From positions 254-6,477 of the forward strand of contig DNAD01000016.1 of NCBI GenBank assembly GCA_003484785.1: a stretch of DNA of 6,224 bases, written 5' to 3'. The translations under genes and the position numbers were made by a program. Shown one piece after another: positions 1-5,157 of the stretch. The stretch's first letter is position 1. The number at the start of each line of letters is the position of its first letter. The notes beneath the pieces were generated by a model that ran no database searches, was not told where the DNA came from, and worked only from the letters and a program-made list of their open reading frames with translations. The DNA comes from Lachnospiraceae bacterium (GTDB lineage Bacteria > Bacillota > Clostridia > Lachnospirales > Lachnospiraceae).

Positions 1-1
1 A

Positions 2-649
2 AGCACAGCTTCCGAAGACGAAAATACTGCAGCCGGGGCTGATTCACAGGCTGAGAGCGCAAACGAAGCCGAAACGGAGGTTTCCGGGGCCGAAGAGTCC
101 GGAGCTTCTGTTACCTCGCTTCCGGCATATGAATATCCCGGTCCCGAAGCCTTTTATTACGACATGTACAAGTTTATCATCGATGAGTTTTCAGGTGATT
201 ATGAGAAGGCAGAGGTATGCATCCCCTGTGTGCAGATCGTTGCGGAGGAGATGGAGGATCCGGAGGACAACCGTGTTTACGGGATATTCTCGGTCTTTAA
301 TTACAACTTAAACGGTGACATTCTGGAATGCGTTTCCGGCGGCGTCTACCCCGGGGTCATCCATGTGAAAAAAGACCTGGAAAACGGCGGTTATGTATTT
401 ACGAAGGCGGAGATCGTGGAGGACGGAACCAATTATACCGAAAGCGCAAAAAAGATCTTCGGGGATCATTATGATGATTTTGAAAAGCTTTCAGCCGATG
501 ACAAGGCTGGTGAAGAGACCAGGGCGCAGATCATAGCAAACTATGTGGCGGCCAACGATCTTAAGATCAGTGCCTATCAGGATTACGGGTGGGATCCTGT
601 CACGCTTCCCGAAGAAAACATTGACAGCTTTTACAGCATTTTAGACTGA
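2..649 (+). CDS. Uncharacterised secreted or lipoprotein-like protein, 5' end missing
   Basis: The reading frame is open from the first full codon at the window edge to TGA at 647-649, so the gene begins upstream; 215 residues are visible. An ATG at 164 opens a shorter frame, but the upstream codons read smoothly in the same frame as a Ser/Ala/Glu/Gly-rich acidic stretch (about residues 1-40). Such stretches typically link a lipoprotein signal peptide to a folded domain. The C-terminal part (about residues 43-215) is a compact soluble domain with many aromatic and acidic residues, a C-I-P-C motif at residues 73-76, and the segments KKIFGDHYDDFEKL and YQDYGWDPV. From memory, similar sequences recur as uncharacterised secreted proteins in Lachnospiraceae; I cannot assign a function. 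No membrane segment lies in the visible part. No convincing terminator follows. The coding call is firm; extracellular location is inferred. Confidence 0.85.
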   Translation, partial: STASEDENTAAGADSQAESANEAETEVSGAEESGASVTSLPAYEYPGPEAFYYDMYKFIIDEFSGDYEKAEVCIPCVQIVAEEMEDPEDNRVYGIFSVFNYNLNGDILECVSGGVYPGVIHVKKDLENGGYVFTKAEIVEDGTNYTESAKKIFGDHYDDFEKLSADDKAGEETRAQIIANYVAANDLKISAYQDYGWDPVTLPEENIDSFYSILD

Positions 650-683
650 TCATCGGGCACGGTCCGGAAATGGGGAAATTGTT

Positions 684-767
684 ATGGAATTAACCGGAAT
701 CGGCAAGGAGAATGAATGGGCCTTCGCCCCGCTTTATCTTGACTCCATGAAAGAGAAGCTTGCGTAA
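684..767 (+). CDS. Small 27-residue ORF, possible remnant of a truncated gene
   Basis: An ATG at 684 opens 27 codons and ends at TAA (765-767). The peptide begins MELTGIGKENEWAFAPLYLD and ends SMKEKLA. It has no signal peptide or membrane segment. A weak purine-rich GGGGAAA lies about 5 bases upstream of the ATG. The composition looks like the N-terminus of a globular protein, loosely like the start of GNAT-type acetyltransferases, and the frame stops abruptly. I therefore favour a decayed or truncated gene start over a true small protein. A chance ORF is also possible, since it lies in the short gap between two unrelated genes. Confidence 0.25.
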   Translation: MELTGIGKENEWAFAPLYLDSMKEKLA

Positions 768-790
768 ATGCAGACGGAGAATATCTGTGA

Positions 791-1414
791 TCAGAGCATC
801 GACTTTTTCAATACGATCAGGTACAGCATACAGACCGAAATGAAAATAAAAAACAGGTTGAAGATCACCTCCAGGAAGCTCCCCGTTTTAAAGGAAATTG
901 CGGGACGCTGCCGTTTCATGCTGAAGGGGGCAAAAAGAGGGATCCCGCCTGAGAAGAGGTCGAGAAACAGGTGGCTCATCACGCCGATATATGCACCGGC
1001 AAGGATACAGCGGAGCCATTCGAAGGAATCGTGAAAAAGAGCGCTCAGAATGACAAAGAGCAGGGTATGAAACAAAGGAGAATGAAACAGCCCTCTGTGT
1101 CCCAGGGCAGTGCCGGCCTTTTTAAGAGGTTTTATGATATGTCCCAGGATCAGGAGCACTTTTTTGATAAGGTATAAAGGCCAGAGAAGGATACGAAGAT
1201 GCTTTCCCGCGGTGCTGTGAGGGATATCCGCATCCGGAAGAAGACCTCCGTAACAGGAGGATATTATAAAGCAAGCCGCTAAAGGAAGAGAGGCAGCTTG
1301 CGGCAGCCAAATGAAATCAGTTACATATTCCGGTATTTTCTGTAGATCAGGGAGTAAGGCGACCATAGCCGCAGCTACGGCTATGCTCCCTGTTCTGTGA
1401 GTCAGTGCCATCAT
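791..1414 (-). CDS. YdjM-family membrane-bound metal-dependent hydrolase
   Basis: The 207-residue protein carries the hallmark motifs of the YdjM/YvsG family (Pfam PF04307, described as LexA-binding, inner-membrane-associated putative hydrolases). These are an N-terminal His at residue 6 (MMALTHR), LLPDAD at 58-63, GHRGLFHSP at 105-113, and SHLFLDLFSGGIPLFAPFS at 147-165. The conserved His and Asp residues are the presumed metal ligands. Several hydrophobic segments (about 10-22, 40-57, 75-92, 114-127, 135-152 and 183-202) make it a polytopic membrane protein. The physiological substrate of the family is unknown. Two ATGs are adjacent (1414 and 1411); the upstream one has a weak AGGT (1422-1425) seven bases before it and is preferred. 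The gene stands alone and reads away from the DUF4430 unit. Its promoter contains a LexA-like operator, so induction on DNA damage is plausible. Length and motifs suggest an intact gene. Confidence 0.88.
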   Translation of the reverse strand: MMALTHRTGSIAVAAAMVALLPDLQKIPEYVTDFIWLPQAASLPLAACFIISSCYGGLLPDADIPHSTAGKHLRILLWPLYLIKKVLLILGHIIKPLKKAGTALGHRGLFHSPLFHTLLFVILSALFHDSFEWLRCILAGAYIGVMSHLFLDLFSGGIPLFAPFSMKRQRPAISFKTGSFLEVIFNLFFIFISVCMLYLIVLKKSML

Positions 1415-1474
1415 GATCGTTACCTAAGGATGTTCATATAAACAGTTTTTTTTCACTCAATGAGAATTCCAGTC

Positions 1475-1483
1475 TGATATATT
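1475..1483 (+). promoter_or_regulatory. Possible extended -10 for the DUF4430/ECF unit
   Basis: The plus strand has TG-A-TATATT (1475-1483), an extended -10 with 5 of 6 matches to TATAAT. No good -35 is found 16-18 bases upstream, and the implied leader to the ATG at 1649 is long (about 160 bases). If real, its start site would fall inside the LexA-like box, so the operator could govern both directions. This is a weak call made mainly because nothing better is visible before 1649. Confidence 0.25.
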
Positions 1484-1509
1484 ATAGAACACGCGTTCGA
1501 ATAAATCAA
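1481..1509 (-). promoter_or_regulatory. Sigma-A type promoter of the YdjM-family gene
   Basis: Read on the minus strand, TTGATT (1504-1509, 4 of 6 to TTGACA) is followed by exactly 17 bases and then a perfect TATAAT (1481-1486). The predicted start of transcription is near 1474, which gives a leader of about 60 bases before the ATG at 1414. The 17-base spacer holds a LexA-like box. This is the best promoter in the intergenic region. Confidence 0.72.
1486..1499 (-). promoter_or_regulatory. LexA/DinR-like operator between -35 and -10
   Basis: The minus strand reads CGAACGCGTGTTCT. This fits the Gram-positive LexA (DinR) consensus CGAAC-RNRY-GTTYG at 13 of 14 positions: G, C, G, T satisfy the central RNRY, and only the last base differs. 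The GAAC and GTTC arms are a perfect inverted repeat. The box fills most of the spacer of the hydrolase promoter and touches its -10, where a bound repressor would block RNA polymerase. The downstream gene is in the YdjM family, whose E. coli member is under LexA control, and this supports function. LexA itself is not in the window. Confidence 0.6.
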
Positions 1510-1550
1510 TGATCAGGATTTGCTGCCGCTCACAAGATTATGAATGGTAA

Positions 1551-1611
1551 CTGCCGCTTTAAATCCGGGGTATACGTGCGTTCACTCGTTATTCGGTATA
1601 GGAAACGGCAG
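1551..1611 (+). other. Possible leader hairpin upstream of the DUF4430 gene
   Basis: CTGCCGCTTT (1551-1560) can pair with AAACGGCAG (1603-1611), giving 9 base pairs with one bulged C and a loop of about 42 bases. I looked for the conserved sequence blocks of a cobalamin riboswitch here because of the transcobalamin-like protein downstream and did not find them. The stem may be chance. Confidence 0.2.
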
Positions 1612-1648
1612 CCGATTACGTTATCGAGTATATATGGCAGGAGAGGAA

Positions 1649-2059
1649 ATGAAGGACAAAAGAAAGTATATCGCGGGAATGATAGTGCTGATCCTATGTA
1701 TCGCAGGCTTTGCGGCGATATATCTGAGCTTTTCTCCGAAAACCGATAAAAGCGGAGGAAAATCCTTTGAGCTTTCGGCCTCGGACGGAAACAGAAGCAT
1801 CATCTACAAGGGAAAAACCGATGCGCTGTATCTTTCCGGGCTGATGGATCAGCTCGCGGAAACGGATAATTTCACCTATGAGAGCCTGGACGGAGAATTC
1901 GGCGGGTACATTACCTCCGTCAACGGGGTGAGCGCCGATTCCGGCCAAAAAACAAACTGGATGGTATATGTAAACGGAGAGTTCGGCCAGTACGGCATAG
2001 ATTCACAGCCGGTCAATGACGGGGATTCTTTTGCGCTGAGGCTTGAGAGCTATGAATGA
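1649..2059 (+). CDS. DUF4430 (transcobalamin-like C-terminal) membrane-anchored protein
   Basis: The chosen start at 1649 gives 136 residues. It has AGGAGAGG (1639-1646) just upstream and places a Lys/Arg-rich end (MKDKRK) before a hydrophobic segment at residues 8-27, so the protein is exported with an N-terminal anchor or signal peptide. The frame is open back to ATG 1544, but that extension is not protein-like. Cys17 is preceded by Leu, so no lipobox is seen. The C-terminal half has the DUF4430 pattern (PF14478): GFXG-like GEFGGYITSVNGV at 82-94, then NWMVYVNGEFGQYGID at 103-118 and a closing DGDSFALRLESY. The domain is related to the C-terminal part of cobalamin-binding transcobalamin, and in Firmicutes it is often encoded beside ECF transporter S-components, as here. 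It is probably an extracytoplasmic ligand-binding partner of the next gene product. The ligand, possibly a corrinoid, is not shown by the sequence. Confidence 0.82.
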   Translation: MKDKRKYIAGMIVLILCIAGFAAIYLSFSPKTDKSGGKSFELSASDGNRSIIYKGKTDALYLSGLMDQLAETDNFTYESLDGEFGGYITSVNGVSADSGQKTNWMVYVNGEFGQYGIDSQPVNDGDSFALRLESYE

Positions 2060-2558
2060 TAAGGGGCTGTCTGTAAAAAACATAACATATATGGGAATGG
2101 CCCTTGCCATACTCGAGGTTTCAAAGCTTGCTCTTGATTTCCTTCCGAATGTGGAGGTCGTTACCCTTCTGTTTATAGTGTATACCATCTATTTCGGGAA
2201 AAAGACGATGCTCATTGCGGTTGGCTTTACCCTGATCGAGTGCATGCTGAAGGGCTTTAATCTGTGGTCTCTTATGTATCTCTACATCTGGCCGCTTCTT
2301 ATCATACTCGTATACCACGCAGACCGGCATAAGGCCGGATGCCTCTTTTACAGCATCCTGTCGGCTCTCTTCGGCCTGTTCTTCGGACTGCTCTGCTCGA
2401 TCCCCTATCTTTTCATCGGAGGGCCGGGCATGGCTCTTACCTGGTGGATCGCCGGTATCCCCTACGACATCATTCACTGCATCAGCAACTTCATAATATG
2501 TATAGTACTCTTTAAACCGCTCTGCGCGGTCATGAAGCGGGTGATGAGCTACCTGTGA
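2052..2558 (+). CDS. ECF transporter S-component (substrate-binding membrane subunit)
   Basis: The 168-residue, highly hydrophobic protein starts at ATG 2052, overlapping the last 8 bases of the DUF4430 gene, so the two are translationally coupled. A TTG three codons upstream is a less likely start. About six membrane segments can be drawn (roughly 11-31, 35-49, 52-67, 72-89, 97-124 and 139-158). Typical S-component features are FIVYTIYFGKKT (41-52), the LWSLMYLYIWPL segment (71-82), and GIPYDIIHCISNF (135-147), which resembles the conserved PxDxxH-type helix of this family. S-components capture a vitamin or metal and work with EcfT and two ATPases, none of which are in the window; a shared energising module elsewhere is expected. 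The substrate is unknown. The DUF4430 partner makes a cobalamin-like compound a guess only. Confidence 0.82.
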   Translation: MNDKGLSVKNITYMGMALAILEVSKLALDFLPNVEVVTLLFIVYTIYFGKKTMLIAVGFTLIECMLKGFNLWSLMYLYIWPLLIILVYHADRHKAGCLFYSILSALFGLFFGLLCSIPYLFIGGPGMALTWWIAGIPYDIIHCISNFIICIVLFKPLCAVMKRVMSYL

Positions 2559-2571
2559 GCTGCTGTTTACG

Positions 2572-2588
2572 TTACCATGATGTCAGGG
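2572..2588 (+). repeat. 17-bp direct repeat, left copy
   Basis: TTACCATGATGTCAGGG occurs here and again at 2826-2842, 254 bases apart, bracketing both inverted-repeat elements. Its ATGATGTCAGGG part also forms the left outer arm of element 1, and the reverse complement lies at 2690-2701. Confidence 0.85.
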
Positions 2589-2701
2589 GCAAAAGGTGCG
2601 TCAGCACCTTTTCGGATACATGATACAGCGCTCGAGCTTGCTCGAAAGCGCTGTATCATGTATCCGAAAATGGCACGAAGTGCTTTTGCCCCTGACATCA
2701 T
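2577..2701. repeat. Cloverleaf-type inverted-repeat element 1
   Basis: This is a nested perfect palindrome. The outer stem pairs 2577-2594 with 2684-2701 (18 bp, one more pair if 2576/2702 is counted). The left side branch is GGTGC-GTCA-GCACC (2595-2608). The inner stem pairs 2609-2632 with 2647-2670 (24 bp, no mismatch) and is capped by CGAG-CTTG-CTCG followed by AA. A two-base gap precedes the right side branch GCAC-GAA-GTGC (2673-2683). The parts abut almost without spare bases, so the strand can fold into a four-way cloverleaf and the duplex could extrude a cruciform. It starts 18 bases after the S-component stop codon. It could act as a transcript 3' end or as an interspersed repeat unit. 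Confidence 0.85.
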
Positions 2702-2709
2702 GATACAGT

Positions 2710-2820
2710 GCCCGACAAAAGGCTGCGAAGCAGCCTCCGGCATGCGATATATGGTGGTCAAGCTTGCTTGAAACCACCATATATCGTATGCCGGAGAAGC
2801 CCGAAGGGCTTTTGTCGGGC
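2710..2820. repeat. Cloverleaf-type inverted-repeat element 2
   Basis: The layout matches element 1 with different sequence. The outer stem pairs 2710-2720 with 2810-2820 (GCCCGACAAAA / TTTTGTCGGGC). The left branch is GGCTGC-GAA-GCAGCC (2721-2735). The inner stem pairs 2736-2758 with 2773-2795, 22 of 23 Watson-Crick plus one G-T wobble (2744/2787), and is capped by CAAG-CTTG-CTTG and AA. A short GAA gap precedes the right branch GCCC-GAA-GGGC (2799-2809). Both elements share an AAAA/TTTT inner end of the outer stem, CGAAG-type branch loops (three of four), and the same apical CTTG loop followed by AA. This indicates a common family. Confidence 0.85.
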
Positions 2821-2827
2821 TTCTTTT
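2798..2827 (+). terminator. Likely Rho-independent terminator of the DUF4430/ECF unit
   Basis: AGCCC-GAA-GGGCT (2798-2810) is immediately followed by TTT. Alternatively, the outer stem of element 2 ends in GTCGGGC followed by TTCTTTT (2821-2827). Both are GC-rich stems followed by a T-rich stretch on the plus strand. The position, downstream of the S-component gene and upstream of the next promoter, suits a terminator. Confidence 0.5.
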
Positions 2828-2842
2828 ACCATGATGTCAGGG
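2826..2842 (+). repeat. 17-bp direct repeat, right copy
   Basis: TTACCATGATGTCAGGG repeats the sequence at 2572-2588, and the following CAACAGG resembles the GCAAAAGG that follows the left copy. No inverted partner follows, so it looks like a truncated third start of an element-1-like unit, or the far side of a duplication. Confidence 0.85.
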
Positions 2843-2865
2843 CAACAGGAACTGCAGGCACGGAA

Positions 2866-2893
2866 TTGATTTTCATTGCGGATTTGGTATAAT
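2866..2893 (+). promoter_or_regulatory. Promoter of the TPM-hflK-hflC operon
   Basis: TTGATT (2866-2871) is followed by 16 bases and a perfect TATAAT (2888-2893). Transcription would start near 2900, leaving a leader of about 75 bases before the ATG at 2975. The -10 sits in the palindrome GGTAT-A-ATACC (2887-2897), which could bind a regulator, though overlap by chance is possible. Confidence 0.7.
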
Positions 2894-2938
2894 ACCGCTT
2901 ATAGGATAAGTAAGCTGTTTTAACCTTTTTTCATAAAG

Positions 2939-2967
2939 CCGGGTATTGAATGCCCCGGTATCGGAGG
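2939..2967 (+). promoter_or_regulatory. Leader hairpin next to a strong ribosome binding site
   Basis: CCGGG (2939-2943) pairs with CCCGG (2954-2958), and the stem can be extended inward by a few weaker pairs. GGAGG (2963-2967) lies five bases after the hairpin and seven bases before the ATG at 2975. The ribosome binding site itself is not sequestered. A regulatory role is speculative; the Shine-Dalgarno clearly fixes the start. Confidence 0.35.
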
Positions 2968-2974
2968 TAAGGAT

Positions 2975-3964
2975 ATGGCACATTCATCAGGCGGAGGTTC
3001 ATCGGGCGGAGGCAGCCACGGCGGAAGCGGAGGAGGCCATGGCGGAAACGCCAATTCCAAATTCGGCTCGAGCTACTACCCGGGCTCTCACAGATATGTA
3101 TATTATGTAGGGGGAAGGCCGAGATATTATTTTTCGGACGAGCCCTATACCACAAAGACAGCCAGGCAGCAGAGAAGCGCCACGATATTGTCAGGTATCA
3201 TGACAGGCGGCGGAGCATTTCTTTTCTTTATTTTTTGTTTACTGGCATCTTTTCATATATTCGAAAAGGTTGATACAAACTACGATACGACGGTAGTGAT
3301 AGAAGACTCGGCCGGTGTGCTTACGGGGGAGGATGAAGAGGAGCTTCGGAATTCCTTTGACTCCTTCCTTGAGCTGACCGGCGTCACACCGGCCTTTGTT
3401 TCCGTAGAGGAGGCAGATTGGAAAGGGGATTACAGTACTCTTGAGGTGTATGCCCTTAAGACATATTACAACCTCTTTCCCGATGAGAAGCACTGGCTGT
3501 TTGTATATTCCGACGGAGGAAACAGGGAGACCTGGGGCTGGGAAGGAATAATCGGAGATGACTGCGAAAGCGCCATTACCGAAGAGGCAGAGGAGGAGCT
3601 GACGGAGAAGGTACAGCAGAACCTCTGGGCCAGCTCCCGTTACAGCGTTGGCGGAGCTCTGGCCGCGGCTCTTGATTCACTGTCACAGACCGTTACAAAG
3701 ACAACCTTCGACAGCGAGATGGGATTTGTGCTGCTTATGCTTCTCGGAGTTACCGTTTTCGGGGTATATCAGGTGATCAAGGGCCTTAAGATGGATCCTG
3801 ACAACGATCCGAAGATACAGTCTTCAAGGTGTACGACAGACAGTGACAAGCCGGCGGAGGATACCTGCGAATACTGCGGAGGTGTCTATGTACACGGCAT
3901 CCATTACAACTGTCCTCATTGCGGAGCACCCATAAAGGTGGAAAAGGGAGGAGTCTATGGATAA
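2975..3964 (+). CDS. TPM-domain membrane protein with C-terminal zinc ribbon
   Basis: The protein has 329 residues. Residues 1-30 are a Gly/Ser/His-rich low-complexity tract, followed by an aromatic stretch (RYVYYVGGRPRYYF, 40-53) and basic residues. One membrane helix spans about 74-94. A TPM-like domain (TLP18.3/Psb32/MOLO-1 fold) covers about 105-240, with VVIEDSAGVLTGEDEEEL at 107-124, KHWLFVYSDGG at 172-182, and a C-terminal helical part ending near GGALAAALDSL. A second helix follows at about 249-266, then a zinc ribbon with C298-x2-C301 and C313-x2-C316. Basic residues flank the helices on the outer sides, so both ends are probably cytosolic and the TPM domain is outside. In YgcG-type TPM proteins the Gly-rich tract is C-terminal; here it leads. 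The first gene of the operon, it overlaps hflK by 8 bp, which suggests a partner of the HflK/HflC complex. The enzymatic role of TPM domains is unsettled, and none is claimed. Confidence 0.85.
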   Translation: MAHSSGGGSSGGGSHGGSGGGHGGNANSKFGSSYYPGSHRYVYYVGGRPRYYFSDEPYTTKTARQQRSATILSGIMTGGGAFLFFIFCLLASFHIFEKVDTNYDTTVVIEDSAGVLTGEDEEELRNSFDSFLELTGVTPAFVSVEEADWKGDYSTLEVYALKTYYNLFPDEKHWLFVYSDGGNRETWGWEGIIGDDCESAITEEAEEELTEKVQQNLWASSRYSVGGALAAALDSLSQTVTKTTFDSEMGFVLLMLLGVTVFGVYQVIKGLKMDPDNDPKIQSSRCTTDSDKPAEDTCEYCGGVYVHGIHYNCPHCGAPIKVEKGGVYG

Positions 3965-5051
3965 CAATTTCAACCCCGAAAACGGAGGATTCCAGTTCGG
4001 CCAGGGAGGCAACGGCCGGGGCTTTAAGATGGGCGGGGGTAATATGCCCGACGCCGGAAAAATACTTAAGCTTATAGCGACAGTGGTTGTGTGCATTATA
4101 GTCGCAGGAGCCATTTTCGGCTGCTTCTACAGGGTGAACGAGCAGCAGAACGCAGTGGTGACCCAGTTCGGTAAGGTGGTAAGGACAGACACCGCGGGGC
4201 TTTATTTCAAGCTGCCTTTTATACAGAGGGTGAGCCTTGTGGACATGACGACCCACGGAACCGGCATAGGCTATTATGTGCAGGACGGCCAGAATATCTC
4301 CGACAGCTCGGACAGCATTATGATAACCTCTGATTTTAACCTTCTTGATATTGATTTTTACCTTGAATACAAGGTCAACGATCCCGTGGCCTATCTGTAT
4401 TATTCGGAGGAGCCCGAAGAGATCCTCAGAAACATCGCCCTTGCAAGTATCCGCGGTACGGTCGTCAACTATACCGTGGACGAGGCAATGACCACGGGAA
4501 AGAGCCAGATCCAGGCAAAGGTCAAGGAGCTTATCGCAAATGAGCTGGCGGAGCAGAACATAGGAATGCAGATCGTCAACATCACGGTTCAGGATTCAGA
4601 ACCTCCCACCGAGGAGATCATCCAGGCCTTTAAGTCGGTGGAGACCGCAAAGCAGGGGGCCGATACCGCAAAGAACAACGCGCTTCAGTACAGGAATCAG
4701 ATGATCCCGAGCGCCGAGGCCGAGGCCGACAGGATAATACAGGTGGCCGAGGCACAGAAGTCGGCCAGGATCGCCGAAGCCGAGGGACAGGTCTCAAGGT
4801 TTGAGGCGATGTATGAGGAGTATAAAAAGCATCCGCTGATAACCAGGAAAAGGATGTTCTATGAGTCGATGGAGGAGCTGCTTCCCGACCTTAAGGTTAT
4901 AATCACCGATAATTCCACCCAGACCATGCTGCCCCTTGACAGCTTTACCCAGACCATGTCTGAGACTTCCGGGGCCGGGACAAGCGGATCCGTGCCTTCA
5001 GCATCTGCGCCGAAGGTTTCCGGCAGCGCAGGCGGAGCGGGCACAGACTGA
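3957..5051 (+). CDS. hflK: HflK, SPFH/band-7 subunit of the FtsH-regulating complex
   Basis: The 364-residue protein has the HflK order of parts: a Gly-rich cytosolic N-terminus (about 1-32, with GGNGRGFKMGGGN), one membrane helix at 36-57, and an SPFH/band-7 domain beginning YRVNEQQNAVVTQFGKVV (58-75). GLYFKLPFIQRV follows at 81-92, then the long Ala/Glu/Gln-rich coiled coil (about 217-292, with SAEAEADRIIQVAEAQKSA) and a Ser/Gly/Ala/Pro-rich tail after about 335. E. coli HflK pairs with HflC in a large periplasmic-side cage around FtsH and modulates membrane-protein degradation; FtsH is not encoded here. The start at 3957 has GGAGG (3947-3951) five bases upstream and overlaps the end of the TPM gene, so translation is probably coupled. 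Unusually, hflC does not follow directly but after a 150-bp structured spacer. Confidence 0.92.
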   Translation: MDNNFNPENGGFQFGQGGNGRGFKMGGGNMPDAGKILKLIATVVVCIIVAGAIFGCFYRVNEQQNAVVTQFGKVVRTDTAGLYFKLPFIQRVSLVDMTTHGTGIGYYVQDGQNISDSSDSIMITSDFNLLDIDFYLEYKVNDPVAYLYYSEEPEEILRNIALASIRGTVVNYTVDEAMTTGKSQIQAKVKELIANELAEQNIGMQIVNITVQDSEPPTEEIIQAFKSVETAKQGADTAKNNALQYRNQMIPSAEAEADRIIQVAEAQKSARIAEAEGQVSRFEAMYEEYKKHPLITRKRMFYESMEELLPDLKVIITDNSTQTMLPLDSFTQTMSETSGAGTSGSVPSASAPKVSGSAGGAGTD

Positions 5052-5060
5052 AAATGAGGG

Positions 5061-5096
5061 GTTACTATCACAGCCCAAAAGGCTGTGAATAGTAAC
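5061..5096 (+). repeat. Strong intercistronic hairpin after hflK
   Basis: GTTACTATCACAGCC (5061-5075) pairs with GGCTGTGAATAGTAAC (5081-5096) over 15 pairs with one bulged A and a CAAAA loop. It begins 9 bases after the hflK stop. The following sequence is GGAACACTG, so it is not an intrinsic terminator on the plus strand. It could protect the 3' end of a processed TPM-hflK message. Confidence 0.75.
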
Positions 5097-5130
5097 GGAA
5101 CACTGACAGTTAAGCGTAAATATTCATGTT

Positions 5131-5157
5131 CGGATCGGCAATCAGGTGCGCGATCCG
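5131..5157 (+). repeat. Second spacer hairpin
   Basis: CGGATCG (5131-5137) pairs with CGATCCG (5151-5157) across a 13-base loop. The last G of the stem is the first base of the second GGCTGTGAATAG copy, so this hairpin and pairing of that copy with the 5061-5075 arm would compete only at one or two bases. Confidence 0.6.

Noticed and set aside
768..1034. Plus-strand 88-codon ORF opposite the YdjM-family gene
   Set aside because: It is antisense to a gene with clear family motifs, rich in Arg and Lys, and has no recognisable domain or good ribosome binding site.
1446..1453. T8 run as a terminator tail
   Set aside because: No stem precedes it on the plus strand, and on the minus strand it is an A-run in the hydrolase leader.
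1544..1648. Upstream extension of the DUF4430 gene to ATG 1544
   Set aside because: The added 35 residues do not resemble a signal peptide or domain, and the AGGAGAGG before 1649 and the MKDKRK-plus-helix start favour 1649.
1415..1648. Cobalamin riboswitch upstream of the DUF4430/ECF unit
   Set aside because: I looked for the conserved B12-box-like blocks and did not see them.
2577..2771. Overlapping 64-codon ORFs on both strands across the cloverleaf region
   Set aside because: They are mirror-image products of the palindromes, and their translations are near-repeats of each other without protein character.
2577..2820. Retron msr/msd or CRISPR array
   Set aside because: No reverse transcriptase or cas gene is present, and there are no regularly spaced direct repeats; the repeats are nested inverted ones.
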